Made by a program: the position numbers and the translations under genes. A stretch of DNA of 32,110 nt from a virus. Positions within the stretch are counted from its first letter, which is position 1. Each line of letters starts with the position of its first letter. The stretch covers positions 1-32,110 of the IMG/VR virus record IMGVR_UViG_3300006810_000202; one strand, written 5' to 3'. Under the pieces are notes generated by a model. The model was not told the origin of the DNA, made no database searches, and saw only the letters and a list, made by a program, of their open reading frames with translations. This document shows, piece by piece, positions 19,055 to 28,380 of the stretch.

Positions 19055-20389
19055 TTAGCTCTCTAATTTTAATGCGTCGATAGTAACTGTAACTGTTCCT
19101 GCACTTCCTGAATTATTTTGAATTGCTACTGGAACTTCAGTTTCTGAATTGTCTAACCAACCCATAATTGATGGGGTTATTTTAAATGTTGTTGTACCTG
19201 AAGCTGTAGCAATAAATTCTGCAATAACACCAGAACCATCCGACGGGTCTGTTCCTTGTGTTCTACTTGCATCTGCTGTTCTTGCTGCTGTGTCAGAATA
19301 TATTCTAACCCAACACTGTTTGTTTACTGTAACTTTTTGTAATGCGAATGATTTACCTAATGTAGCATATTCAACAGAACCTGAAGAACCATCTGCGATT
19401 GAAGCAGTTGTTTCTGCTTCTGATACACGAGATGCTCCACCTCCGCCGCCACTTGCTGCTGCCCATTGGTAATCGGAACCACTCCATTGTAGGAATTCAT
19501 TGGAACCTGCACCAGATGTATTTAAATGAGAATCAACATCAGCATTTGTATATGTATTTCCTGGTGCTGCAACGCTTAATACTCCATTTGAAGCTGTAAT
19601 ATTAGTACCAGCAATTGCTGTAACAAAATCAGCAATAGTATCTTTCTTTGAAGCATTAGAATCGTTAGCATCAATAAATCCGATACTATCTGCTGCTACA
19701 TCAAGTGTTCCACCTGTTAAACTGTTGAGGTCAGTACCACCGCCTCCGCTACCACCTGAAGCATTAATTGTAATAGTATCTGCATTAGCATCAGTTGTAA
19801 TAGTAACGTTAGAACCAGCTACTAGAGTAAGTGTATCTGTTGAACCATCAGCTACTACACTACTTTGACCTGCAACTGCAATTGTTCCAAATGTATTAGC
19901 AGAAGAGGCTCCACCTCCGCCTCCACCGCTTGCTTGTTCAACCCAAGTATATGTACCATCAGCATTTGTCTTTAATACATAATCAGATGTTTCTGAATTC
20001 GTAACATTATTTGCGTAGACATAGGGAGCAAGAGGGTCTGTATAATTTGTAATTGTACCACCAGAAGTATCTGCTAGAAGCTTTCTCCATGAACCGTGCG
20101 CGTAGTATAGAGCACCAGTATCATGAGCGTGGCCAATTGCTCCGTGATATGTGCCTGGGTTATTAGCAGTTAAAGCAGCGAACGTATCATAATAAAATGA
20201 TACTTTGTGAGGTTTTCCGTATAAATCTAAATTCCCATTGGAATCAAATATGCTGGTAAGTGTCGTGGCATTACCAAAGTTAAAATATATTTCGTTAAAA
20301 TTGTCGTTGACTTTATCGAACGCATTACGTAACGGGTCACCTGACCCATCATTCGCAGATGCTCCGATGTTAATTATTTGCTTGGCCAC
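19055..20389 (-). CDS. gp10-like modular baseplate/fiber protein with polyglycine linkers
   Basis: The 444-residue product begins with a segment (residues 4-38: Ile-Asn-Ile-Gly, Asp-Gly-Ser-Gly-Asp, Lys-Val-Asn-Asp-Asn-Phe-Asn-Glu-Ile-Tyr) that matches the start of T4 gp10, the wedge protein to which the short tail fibers attach. Residues 39-150 are a globular part. Polyglycine linkers at 155-160, about 212-218 and 314-318 then separate Thr/Ala-rich beta segments. The last 100 residues form a domain with Trp-Val-Arg-Ile-Tyr-Ser-Asp and Thr-Ala-Asp-Ala-Ser-Arg that recurs at marine phage fiber tips. The start codon is GTG, fixed by AAAGGAG about eight bases upstream. A late-promoter motif lies 27 bp before it. 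Only the N-terminus is gp10-like, so the name is a partial match. Confidence 0.8.
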   Translation of the reverse strand: MAKQIINIGASANDGSGDPLRNAFDKVNDNFNEIYFNFGNATTLTSIFDSNGNLDLYGKPHKVSFYYDTFAALTANNPGTYHGAIGHAHDTGALYYAHGSWRKLLADTSGGTITNYTDPLAPYVYANNVTNSETSDYVLKTNADGTYTWVEQASGGGGGGASSANTFGTIAVAGQSSVVADGSTDTLTLVAGSNVTITTDANADTITINASGGSGGGGTDLNSLTGGTLDVAADSIGFIDANDSNASKKDTIADFVTAIAGTNITASNGVLSVAAPGNTYTNADVDSHLNTSGAGSNEFLQWSGSDYQWAAASGGGGGASRVSEAETTASIADGSSGSVEYATLGKSFALQKVTVNKQCWVRIYSDTAARTADASRTQGTDPSDGSGVIAEFIATASGTTTFKITPSIMGWLDNSETEVPVAIQNNSGSAGTVTVTIDALKLES

Positions 20390-20415
20390 AGCAGAATCTC
20401 CTTTAAATTATTAAA

Positions 20416-20423
20416 TATTTATT
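20416..20423 (-). promoter_or_regulatory. T4-type late promoter motif (AATAAATA) before the gp10-like gene
   Basis: The minus strand carries AATAAATA followed by TTTAATAATTTAAAGGAG, 27 bp upstream of the GTG start. It overlaps the last codons of the 764-residue gene. Spacing matches the other two AATAAATA motifs on this strand. It would drive the gp10-like and subtilase pair. Confidence 0.5.
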
Positions 20424-22716
20424 ATACCGGTTCGTGGTCGGCAGTAACATAAGTACTATCAACAGTAAAGTTTGTCACTGACGCCTCGAGCGTATTTGTA
20501 TTTGCTCGGTCGAGTGGCGAACCGCTTCCATCGTCATTAAATAGTCGTAAAAATCTTGCCTTAGTGCTTCCATTAATTTCAGCTTTATAGATAAAGTCGC
20601 CGAACATTTTAGAACCAGCAAGGTGAACATTTTCTTTTAATAGTTTTTCGTATTGACTTTTATCAAGAGTTGATTTAATTTGATATGAATACTCTTGATA
20701 AAAATCACTGTCTTGTATTCTCATACCTGATTTATAATAGCTATCAATTGCTGCACTGTTTGCAGTCTGTGTTATATATCCGTCAATATGAGATGAAAAA
20801 TCTTTCCAATAACCTTTATTTTTTCCTTGCTCTTCTGCTGTAACTGTCCCAGCAGCTAATGGTAGTGTTTCATCTGCAGGATTATATAAAGTAGCTTTAT
20901 CACCGGTAATATAAGCAAAACCAGAATTATTAATAGCAACTTCTTCAATATATCCAACTTCGTAAACTGCTCGAGCATCAATTATTGCGTTATCACCATA
21001 AGCACGACTTGAGTAGTCAATAGAAACACCTGCAACATTAAAAGAATCATTATTGGTTCTTATTATATTGTTAAGACCAGTAAATCCATCCCACGAATTA
21101 GGTAAGATATAAAGAACATCATTAACTATATCTATAGAAGTAACTTCTGCTGTTACTCCAGTATTTGCTTCTGTAATAGTTTCACCAACATTAAATAATG
21201 CAGATTGACCTGTATTAGCTAATCTTATTGTTTGACTTCTCTTTTTAAATTTAGAAATTAAATCATCTTTTGCTCTTGCAAAAATATCAAAGTCATAATT
21301 AGCACCTTTATCAATATTTTGGAATAAACTAATTTTACCAATTTCAATATCTGCAATATCAAATGCTTCATCTAATGGAGTACTTAAATTAACTGGGCTT
21401 GCAGTACCTGAGAATGGAGCAGTAGCTTCATAATCAGCAGCATTAAGTTGTGTTGTTAAATGTGGTTGAATTAAATCAGTAATAAGCTCAACAGTTTCTA
21501 CATTAGAAAGTTCTGCAATAACTTGTGTGTTAGCATTTTGTGGACTACCTTCTGGGTAAATTTCACCTGGTGAAGAATCATTAAAAGCTGAAACGTTTTG
21601 TTGAATACCTAAAAATTTTAAATCTATATTTGGATTTCTGTCTAATGTAGATATAGCACGAGATTGGTCAAAACCACCTGTATTTACTTTATTAGTAAAT
21701 TTGACACCAATATTTGTGGCATTTTGACCAATAACATAAGCTTCATTACCGTTAGTATCTCTTAATCTTTCGTATGGTTCAAATTCTTCAGTATTAGAAC
21801 GGTCTGTAATAATAGATTGTTCTGAAACTAAAAGACTTGTATTTGCAACTGTATATCCATAACCACCGCTGTCAATTTCGTATCGCGCAACAGCTGGATT
21901 AATTAAAGAAACTTTAGTAACTATACCTTCACCGCCAACTCCATCGTTTTCATCAGCTTTAATTAAAACATTTTCACCAACAGTACGATTCGGTTCGAAC
22001 TGGTCTGTAACTGTAAATGCACTTAAAGAGCCATTAACAGAACCAAATTCTACAAGCTCTTTATTAATGTTAGTGTAAATAGTATCATATTTTTTAAATA
22101 CACCTTTTACGTTATCGATGTAAATAACAGGTGTAAATCTACCATTAATTAATATTGAATTAATTTTTGTTACTGAAGCTTCAGCTTGTGAAATTGTACC
22201 TGTAATAACACGGTTAATTAAATCTGCGTAAGTATATTCAACACCTAAAGGGCTAGTAAATAGATTATCGTTTGGAACCATCTGAAGGAAATTGCCTTCT
22301 TTCCATTCAGAGTTTGAAGGTTTGAGCATTTTAGTAGATGGATAAACTATTTCAATATCATACTCTTTATAAAATGTTGCAAAGAATAATTCAATACCAG
22401 CCTTAGTACCTTTTCTACGATATAGGTCTAATATATTTTTAACAAGGAATGGTATGATACTTTCTTTTAACTCGAGGTCAGCTAAATATTTGTTTTTATA
22501 GAAAATAAGTAAATCTTTAAGTGTACTATCGATATCTCTATATTCAAAGAATCGACGAGAAACATAAGTTGACTGATTAGAAGATGTTTCCATCCACTTA
22601 TAATAATCACGAGCTAATTGAACCAGTTCAGGCCCATCTTCACGATAGATAGCAGGGAATTGCTGATTAATAAAAAAGCTTATACTTTTTTCTATCTGTG
22701 AATAATCTTCAGCCAT
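20422..22716 (-). CDS. Baseplate-region structural protein in the gp7 position (764 residues)
   Basis: The gene lies directly after gp6, where T4 has gene 7, but I see no clear gp7 similarity. The N-terminal 150 residues are of a type widespread in phage structural proteins: Phe-Pro-Ala-Ile-Tyr-Arg-Glu-Asp-Gly-Pro, Tyr-Tyr-Lys-Trp-Met-Glu, Asp-Ile-Asp-Ser-Thr, Lys-Gly-Thr-Lys-Ala-Gly-Ile-Glu-Leu-Phe-Phe, and Tyr-Pro-Ser-Thr-Lys-Met-Leu. The middle is beta-rich with repeated Val-Gly-Glu-x-Ile / Gly-x-x-Ala turns. The C-terminal part has Tyr-Gln-Glu-Tyr-Ser-Tyr-Gln-Ile-Lys-Ser, which is typical of such proteins. AAAGGAAT precedes the ATG. It most likely fills a wedge role, from order and size only. 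Confidence 0.75.
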   Translation of the reverse strand: MAEDYSQIEKSISFFINQQFPAIYREDGPELVQLARDYYKWMETSSNQSTYVSRRFFEYRDIDSTLKDLLIFYKNKYLADLELKESIIPFLVKNILDLYRRKGTKAGIELFFATFYKEYDIEIVYPSTKMLKPSNSEWKEGNFLQMVPNDNLFTSPLGVEYTYADLINRVITGTISQAEASVTKINSILINGRFTPVIYIDNVKGVFKKYDTIYTNINKELVEFGSVNGSLSAFTVTDQFEPNRTVGENVLIKADENDGVGGEGIVTKVSLINPAVARYEIDSGGYGYTVANTSLLVSEQSIITDRSNTEEFEPYERLRDTNGNEAYVIGQNATNIGVKFTNKVNTGGFDQSRAISTLDRNPNIDLKFLGIQQNVSAFNDSSPGEIYPEGSPQNANTQVIAELSNVETVELITDLIQPHLTTQLNAADYEATAPFSGTASPVNLSTPLDEAFDIADIEIGKISLFQNIDKGANYDFDIFARAKDDLISKFKKRSQTIRLANTGQSALFNVGETITEANTGVTAEVTSIDIVNDVLYILPNSWDGFTGLNNIIRTNNDSFNVAGVSIDYSSRAYGDNAIIDARAVYEVGYIEEVAINNSGFAYITGDKATLYNPADETLPLAAGTVTAEEQGKNKGYWKDFSSHIDGYITQTANSAAIDSYYKSGMRIQDSDFYQEYSYQIKSTLDKSQYEKLLKENVHLAGSKMFGDFIYKAEINGSTKARFLRLFNDDGSGSPLDRANTNTLEASVTNFTVDSTYVTADHEPV

Positions 22717-22732
22717 TCTTTATATTCCTTTA

Positions 22733-24607
22733 TTAATAGCTACTACTTGAATTGCTATTTGTTAATGTTCCAATTGCAGAAGAAGATGATGTTGTACCAG
22801 AAGCTGGTTTTTCATCAAGTAACATATTGACTTGTACATCCTCGTCTCGTATAATAAACACACGACCTTGTGGTGCAGATATGTCACTCTTCTTAGCGCG
22901 AACCATAATTTTAATTGCGCTGCCATCGAATGCTTCAACTTCAACTGTATTTAAAGTCACTACACCTTTAGTATAATCTACTGTTCCAACATTTGGTTTA
23001 AATATTGAAGGATTTGTTATATCATCAATAATAAACATTAAATTACCTAAACCATCATCTTGTATATAAACACATGTTCCATCTACATCAAATGGTGTAC
23101 TCTTTACTGCAGGTTTATATTCACTAAATCCATTTGCTTCTCTAAATGGATATGGTTTAACTAATTCAGTTTCAAATTTAAATGATGGTGTTTCTTTAGT
23201 ATTAACTACTGGACTCCAATCAATAATTGGCATAATAGTTAATGCTGTACTTTGTATTGCAGTATCAACAGCATCAACTTTAGCAGTCAGTTTACTTCCT
23301 CGTAATTTTGTATTAAAATCTTCTAATGTGTTTTCTGAATAATAATTAATTGCAGTTCGTACTAATAGCTCGAGTTCGTCTTTTGATTTTTCTGTACTCT
23401 TATTACTATAAACGATATCAGCAACAACATCTGCATATACAAATTTTGTTTGTACAAATATTGGTTCAATACCTAACGGGCTCTTTTCTGCCAAATAGTT
23501 AATATAAGTATTTGCAAGTGTTGAACTAATACTTGTTGTTTCTGAATCTAAATAAACTGAAACAGCAACACGACCAAATTGAGGTGGGTCAAGCTCTTCG
23601 CCACCATAAGCACTCACTGCTGTAATTTCTGGAAATGCTTGTTGTAATAATATTTCATAATCTTTTGAAGTCACTGCGCGCTCTTGGACTGCTAATGATT
23701 TAGGTGCAAAGTATCGAATAGATTCCATACTTTCGCGCTCTAATCCTCCAGCAGCTGCTGAAATTGTTGTAACAGAAATTGAAGCCCCATCAATAAAACT
23801 TGCGCTAAATGAGTCTGCACCATTTGCTAATTCACCAGATGTAATACGATATCGTACCCTTACATCCTCAAACTCTTCTGGCTGTAAACCAAATTCGTTT
23901 TTACCAAAATAAACTGCATATCTGTTATCTAAATATGGCTCTAAATAAAATACTTTATCGTCTGGTCTAACACCATAAATTGTATTAGCTCGAGTAAAGA
24001 TATTTCTATTTTCTGTTTCTTCAGCATCAACAAATACAACGATAGAGTCTGTATCAACTTCGTCATTAGTTAATTGAACACGAAGAACACCATCGGCGTC
24101 AACAATAAATCCTTCTCTTTGGAACGATGCTAACATTGACCCTTCAAATATTTCAACATTATCTGCTATAAATGTGTCGGGTGCTGTTCTTCGAGCAACG
24201 TATGTTTGATTAGTTACAAATGTAAATAAATCACCTTGATAGTTTGCAGAAAAAGTAGTATAGGTCGGAATAGTAATTGTGCTATTTGTTTCATTCTCAT
24301 CTGTAATTGTAACTTGAACGACAGCTTTAGCAGATTTACGAGACCTTGGAATATAGTTTAATTCTTTTGCATGAGAAACGATAGAGTTCTTTAAGACGGC
24401 CGAGTCAAGAAACATCTCATTCATTGTCATGTTCGTATAATAATTATTTTGAAAAGAGTTGAATGCTAATACATCAAGTAATGCACTCATGTTTGAGCCT
24501 TCAAAGTTATAATCTTTGAATTGCGTCTGCGTCTGCAGATATGCTTTCAGCTGAGTTTTGATAGAATCAAAATCAAGCTCTGTAATTGGAGTTTTTGGAT
24601 TGGCCAT
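22733..24607 (-). CDS. 6: Baseplate wedge protein gp6
   Basis: A 624-residue homologue of T4 gp6 (660 residues), the wedge protein that closes the inner baseplate ring as dimers. The N-terminus has the family pattern: Thr-Glu-Leu-Asp-Phe-Asp, Gln-Phe-Lys-Asp-Tyr-Asn-Phe-Glu-Gly-Ser-Asn-Met-Ser, Leu-Leu-Asp-Val-Leu-Ala, Asn-Glu-Met-Phe-Leu-Asp-Ser-Ala, and Ala-Lys-Glu-Leu-Asn-Tyr-Ile-Pro. Around residues 290-330 is the J-like segment with Glu-Ser-Met-Glu-Ser-Ile-Arg and Ala-Pro-Lys-Ser and then Arg-Ala-Val-Thr-Ser-Lys-Asp-Tyr-Glu. It starts one base after the gp25 stop, so translation is probably coupled. The C-terminal tail is Ser/Thr-rich and disordered. Confidence 0.93.
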   Translation of the reverse strand: MANPKTPITELDFDSIKTQLKAYLQTQTQFKDYNFEGSNMSALLDVLAFNSFQNNYYTNMTMNEMFLDSAVLKNSIVSHAKELNYIPRSRKSAKAVVQVTITDENETNSTITIPTYTTFSANYQGDLFTFVTNQTYVARRTAPDTFIADNVEIFEGSMLASFQREGFIVDADGVLRVQLTNDEVDTDSIVVFVDAEETENRNIFTRANTIYGVRPDDKVFYLEPYLDNRYAVYFGKNEFGLQPEEFEDVRVRYRITSGELANGADSFSASFIDGASISVTTISAAAGGLERESMESIRYFAPKSLAVQERAVTSKDYEILLQQAFPEITAVSAYGGEELDPPQFGRVAVSVYLDSETTSISSTLANTYINYLAEKSPLGIEPIFVQTKFVYADVVADIVYSNKSTEKSKDELELLVRTAINYYSENTLEDFNTKLRGSKLTAKVDAVDTAIQSTALTIMPIIDWSPVVNTKETPSFKFETELVKPYPFREANGFSEYKPAVKSTPFDVDGTCVYIQDDGLGNLMFIIDDITNPSIFKPNVGTVDYTKGVVTLNTVEVEAFDGSAIKIMVRAKKSDISAPQGRVFIIRDEDVQVNMLLDEKPASGTTSSSSAIGTLTNSNSSSSY

Positions 24608-24608
24608 C

Positions 24609-25025
24609 TTATCTTATCCTTTCTAATATTAAATCAAGTGTTATTGGTCTATCAACATTCTTGATATAAAACTGTATGTTTACATTAACTGTGTTATCAT
24701 CATACCTACTACTTGCAGTTACATCTATAATTTCTGCTCTCGGTTCGTATGTTCCTATTGTATCTTTACATCTAGTTTCAATAACTTTTAAAACACCAGG
24801 CGTAATATTTTCAAATAATAATCCTTTTATACCGCCACCAATAAATGGTTGCATTAACCTTTCGCCTGGGTCTGTTAAAATTAAATTTTTAATGCTTTGT
24901 TTAACTGCATCTTCGTCTTTAAGTAAAGCAATATCTTTTGATATAGGACTAATACGCAAATCTTTATGGAAATCAGTATATAAATTCGGCTTTTTAGTAA
25001 CCGGTGTTTTTGTACTTATTGTCAT
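24609..25025 (-). CDS. 25: Baseplate wedge protein gp25
   Basis: A 138-residue homologue of T4 gp25 (132 residues), the small wedge protein that nucleates sheath assembly and is shared with contractile injection systems. It shows the family core: Asp-Phe-His-Lys-Asp-Leu, Asp-Glu-Asp-Ala-Val-Lys-Gln-Ser-Ile-Lys-Asn-Leu-Ile, Asp-Pro-Gly-Glu-Arg-Leu-Met-Gln-Pro, Gly-Gly-Gly-Ile, and the hallmark Glu-Pro-Arg (residues 94-96). The start overlaps the stop of the M15 gene by four bases (ATGA), and gp6 follows one base after its stop. Confidence 0.95.
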   Translation of the reverse strand: MTISTKTPVTKKPNLYTDFHKDLRISPISKDIALLKDEDAVKQSIKNLILTDPGERLMQPFIGGGIKGLLFENITPGVLKVIETRCKDTIGTYEPRAEIIDVTASSRYDDNTVNVNIQFYIKNVDRPITLDLILERIR

Positions 25026-26665
25026 CGTACTATATCTCTTGTATCTAAATGTATATGATTCTTATATATTATTACGCCTTTAAAGCCAGATTTTCTAGCA
25101 TTTTGTGTAAAAACCTCAGTCCAGTCATCTCTTTCAAGAGATGTTCCTAAAGCTGCATTTAATGCTTCTGCAGCTTGGTCTTCTGCACTTTTTGATTTAA
25201 AAGCAGCATCCATTTTAATATCTATAACAAGCCCACTTAGGTGAGCATCATCTGGTCGCTTTTTATATTGAGTATATTCTGTACTAACCCAACCATTTGT
25301 AATAATCATTTTATTACCATAAATTTCTTGTAATCTTTTTAGATAAACTTTAACATCTAAATCTAAATGTGTATATGCAGGAAATCCTAATCTTTCTTTG
25401 TCTTCATCATTTTCTTTTTCTTCAAAAACTTTACCTTCAACACCAAAAGTTCCGTCTGAACCTTTCATTACAGCCATACAATTAGGTAAATTCTTATAAT
25501 CCTCAGCTGTTATTGGTTTAATAGCAACTTTTTCATAACCACTCAAAGATAGCGCATCATCAGATTCCCATATTCTATTTAGGCTATTTATGTCGTCTGA
25601 CCTCTGCTCAGGTGAAAATCTTATTGCTCCATTACGAATTGCTGTAGATGTATTTTGATTTCCAATTGCTTGTAATCTTTTAATTACTCTTTGATATCTG
25701 TTTCCATAATCATCTAATGGATTCTTAATTTCATTTAGTAATGCTTCAACGTTTGTAGCAAGAGCACAAAAACGTGCAACTAAGAATTGCATTGTCTGTA
25801 AATCCATGTAATCAAATAAACTAAAAGCATAATCCATAAACCCTTTGAGTTTATCTTTCATTTTCTTTTGTGTTTCTTCAGTCAGTTCATTACACATACG
25901 CTCTTTACGAGTCATTATATACTTTGTATGAGATTTGTCAATACCTACAACTAAATCTCCTATCTGGTCTAATATATCAAAGTTATCAATAGCATCCATT
26001 ACCTTCTGATAAATCTTAACTACAGAATCAATAATTTTTTCTTGGATTTGCTTCATTAATGCTTCTACAATTTTTTGCTCGATAAATGCTTTATCAATTT
26101 GACCTTCGTATTTTCCTTTTAAAGCAAGAAATTTATTGTATATTGCAATTGCATCTTGGATTAATCCATCGACAACTCCAATTAAATCATAGAACGCATC
26201 AATCTGATTAAACAGATTATTCATACTATTACAGAATCCACCAAGAATACTTTCAGATATATCACCAGTATAGTATTGTTCTAAATCACTAAGTAGTTTA
26301 TCAGGTACTTGGTTTTGAATACCATTGGGTGAATAATTAAAAGCTTCTGCAAAGTCTGCAACTTCAAGAGTACTAATATTACCTTGCTGATATCTGTTAT
26401 TTAATGCAGGATAGTTTGATGTATCATATCCTCTAACTGTACCATTTATATAATTACCTGCTTCATAAACACCATTACCAAATTTGTTTATCATATTAGC
26501 GATTGGATTTTTATCTGATTCAGCAATAATATTATCAGCAAGCTCTTTTGCAAAAACATCAATTTGATTTAATGTATATGAGCCATCAGAGTTTACTGTA
26601 GGACCAGGGTTAATTCTTTGCTTATTAAGATATGTTTGACTTCTTCTGTCTACGCAATGAGCCAT
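25022..26665 (-). CDS. Hub-associated structural protein with C-terminal M15-type peptidase domain
   Basis: A 547-residue protein. Residues 1-330 are mostly helical, with no signal peptide and no family I recognise. A C-terminal domain, about 430-547, carries the M15 signature: Ala-His475-Leu-Ser-Gly-Leu-Val-Ile-Asp482 fits the His-x6-Asp zinc motif, and Ile-His539-Leu-Asp-Thr-Arg fits the distal His strand of the M15_3 type. These enzymes cut peptide cross-links or stems of peptidoglycan. Its place between the lysozyme-less gp5-like spike and gp25 suggests that it opens the cell wall during injection, the task of the gp5 lysozyme domain in T4. The start overlaps the spike-gene stop in TAATG. 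The zinc-ligand reading is from sequence; peptidoglycan as substrate is inference. Confidence 0.82.
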   Translation of the reverse strand: MAHCVDRRSQTYLNKQRINPGPTVNSDGSYTLNQIDVFAKELADNIIAESDKNPIANMINKFGNGVYEAGNYINGTVRGYDTSNYPALNNRYQQGNISTLEVADFAEAFNYSPNGIQNQVPDKLLSDLEQYYTGDISESILGGFCNSMNNLFNQIDAFYDLIGVVDGLIQDAIAIYNKFLALKGKYEGQIDKAFIEQKIVEALMKQIQEKIIDSVVKIYQKVMDAIDNFDILDQIGDLVVGIDKSHTKYIMTRKERMCNELTEETQKKMKDKLKGFMDYAFSLFDYMDLQTMQFLVARFCALATNVEALLNEIKNPLDDYGNRYQRVIKRLQAIGNQNTSTAIRNGAIRFSPEQRSDDINSLNRIWESDDALSLSGYEKVAIKPITAEDYKNLPNCMAVMKGSDGTFGVEGKVFEEKENDEDKERLGFPAYTHLDLDVKVYLKRLQEIYGNKMIITNGWVSTEYTQYKKRPDDAHLSGLVIDIKMDAAFKSKSAEDQAAEALNAALGTSLERDDWTEVFTQNARKSGFKGVIIYKNHIHLDTRDIVR

Positions 26666-28380
26666 TATTCTTCAGCCTCCAACGATTCACAAACTCCTAA
26701 AGCATATCCCAGTGAGAAATAACCGCCCGGTACTATTGAACATCCATGGCTTGCTGGTTGAGGCATTTGAATCCTAGGCATTCCCAATCCGCCTTCTGGT
26801 AATACATTAATATCATATCCTGCTAATGCCTCCAGCGGTGATGTGAGTACTGTAGCAGCAAATCCTGCTCCATTTCCTTGTGGGGCCACAGCACCTGAAA
26901 TTATTCCTGGAGCAGGTGGTGCAATTGGTGTAGAAACACCCGGTGGATTTATTGCAGGTAGTGTTGGAAATGCTGGTGGAGCTACCGGAGCAGTGCCACT
27001 TGGAGCACCAGAGCCTACAGGACCAGTATAAGCCCAAGCAGATAATCCTGCAGTACTAATTCCAAGAGCAGCTATTGTATTAGCAGAAACAGCGCCAGGA
27101 ACTGTTAAGGCTCCAATTTGCCCGGTAGTAGCTAATAGTGCAGCAGTATTAACTGAACCTGCATTCCATAAACCACTGAATGAACCGCTTGCCGAAAGCA
27201 TATTTACAGTTGGTGCGGTAACACTAAATCCTCTAGATGTCTGTGACCCTGTACTTCCAACTACTGGAGTTAGTGATACGGGTGATGTTCCTAATGCAGT
27301 ATTAATAATACTTCCAATTGCATATATGTGCGTATCTGCAGCTGATGTTAAGCGAACTGCTTTATTTGCATAAGCACTAAATGTAAGCATTGCTGTATTT
27401 TTAATATGGCCAGAAACCATATTGATTTGTCTTTCACCTTCGATAGCAACTTCGTTTTTACCAAAAATAGTTACGCTTTCAGCATTACCTTCGATTTTAG
27501 TTGATGCACCACGCATGAACAAGTGGCCGCCAACATTAAGATAAGATTGACCACCCACTGTAACTTCGTTTTCGCCGTGAACAATTCGTTTATAGTTACC
27601 CATAATTTCTTCTGTCTTGTTACCTTTAACATAGACATGAGAATTACCATTAATAGTAACTACTGAATGACCTGATGATTCGTGTTTAGTTCCAATATTA
27701 ACTTCATAGCGATCACCTTGTGCTCTTTCTTTAAATGAGCCTATTGCATCAATTTCAATATATGAACCTGAGTTGTGTGTAATTGTAATACGTTCTGCAT
27801 TTGGAGTATCATCAATTTCAATACTGTGTCTTGCTGTTTCAATTACTCTGTTGTATGGATATTTTGCAGCATACGCTGGTGGTGGTTCATTCCATGTTAC
27901 ATCTGAATCTGGAATTTTTTGTCTTTGTACTGCGTTTGAAAATCTTGGTCCAATATAAGTTGTATCTAAATCTTCAGCTCTTACTAATTTTGATTTTTGA
28001 ACTTGACCCACATCTCTAGGTGCACCCATCATTGATAAAATTTCTGGTTCAAACGGTGGAACAATACCCCACTTTGCTGCTTTAGGGTCGTGCTTTTCTG
28101 TATATTGACCGGGTACTGTACCCAATATCATTGGATGTTGACCTTCATCTCCATCTAAAAACATTCCAAAAACAAATGAATTAATTGGTGGTGGAGCATG
28201 GTTAACATCATAGTTTCCTGCTACACAAATAGCCCAAGGTAATAATGCTGTTGGTATTTCTTCGTTATTTCCATGGATACCAAAAGCACGTACTTGTACT
28301 CGCCCTTGGTTGGACTCATCTAAATTGTTTTCAACTACACCAATGAAAAACATTGGATTTGCTATTCCCATGCCTCTCAT
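26665..28380 (-). CDS. 5: Baseplate hub spike gp5-like, without a lysozyme domain
   Basis: A 571-residue protein. Residues 8-95 form an OB-fold of the gp5/VgrG type (Phe-Ile-Gly-Val-Val-Glu, Gly-Arg-Val-Gln-Val-Arg, Pro-Trp-Ala, Gly-Asp-Glu-Gly-Gln-His-Pro, Leu-Gly-Thr-Val-Pro-Gly). Residues about 180-340 are spike beta-helix, opening with Glu-Thr-Ala-Arg-His-Ser-Ile-Glu-Ile-Asp-Asp-Thr-Pro and continuing with Val-x-Gly and Ile-x-Gly strands. Residues 450-505 are rich in Pro, Gly and Ala. T4 gp5 (575 residues) places its lysozyme between the OB-fold and the helix; here only about 85 residues lie there and no lysozyme motif is seen. The trimeric spike would pierce the outer membrane under the gp27-like hub. 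The start overlaps the hub stop (TAATG). Confidence 0.88.
   Translation of the reverse strand: MRGMGIANPMFFIGVVENNLDESNQGRVQVRAFGIHGNNEEIPTALLPWAICVAGNYDVNHAPPPINSFVFGMFLDGDEGQHPMILGTVPGQYTEKHDPKAAKWGIVPPFEPEILSMMGAPRDVGQVQKSKLVRAEDLDTTYIGPRFSNAVQRQKIPDSDVTWNEPPPAYAAKYPYNRVIETARHSIEIDDTPNAERITITHNSGSYIEIDAIGSFKERAQGDRYEVNIGTKHESSGHSVVTINGNSHVYVKGNKTEEIMGNYKRIVHGENEVTVGGQSYLNVGGHLFMRGASTKIEGNAESVTIFGKNEVAIEGERQINMVSGHIKNTAMLTFSAYANKAVRLTSAADTHIYAIGSIINTALGTSPVSLTPVVGSTGSQTSRGFSVTAPTVNMLSASGSFSGLWNAGSVNTAALLATTGQIGALTVPGAVSANTIAALGISTAGLSAWAYTGPVGSGAPSGTAPVAPPAFPTLPAINPPGVSTPIAPPAPGIISGAVAPQGNGAGFAATVLTSPLEALAGYDINVLPEGGLGMPRIQMPQPASHGCSIVPGGYFSLGYALGVCESLEAEE

Noticed and set aside
26813-27031. 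Small frames on both strands at about 26813-27037 within the spike gene
   Set aside because: They arise from the Pro/Gly/Ala-rich stretch of the spike and have no start signals.
26665-28380. A lysozyme domain in the gp5-like spike
   Set aside because: Between the OB-fold and the beta-helix there are only about 85 residues, too short for a T4-type lysozyme, and no catalytic Glu/Asp/Thr pattern is evident.
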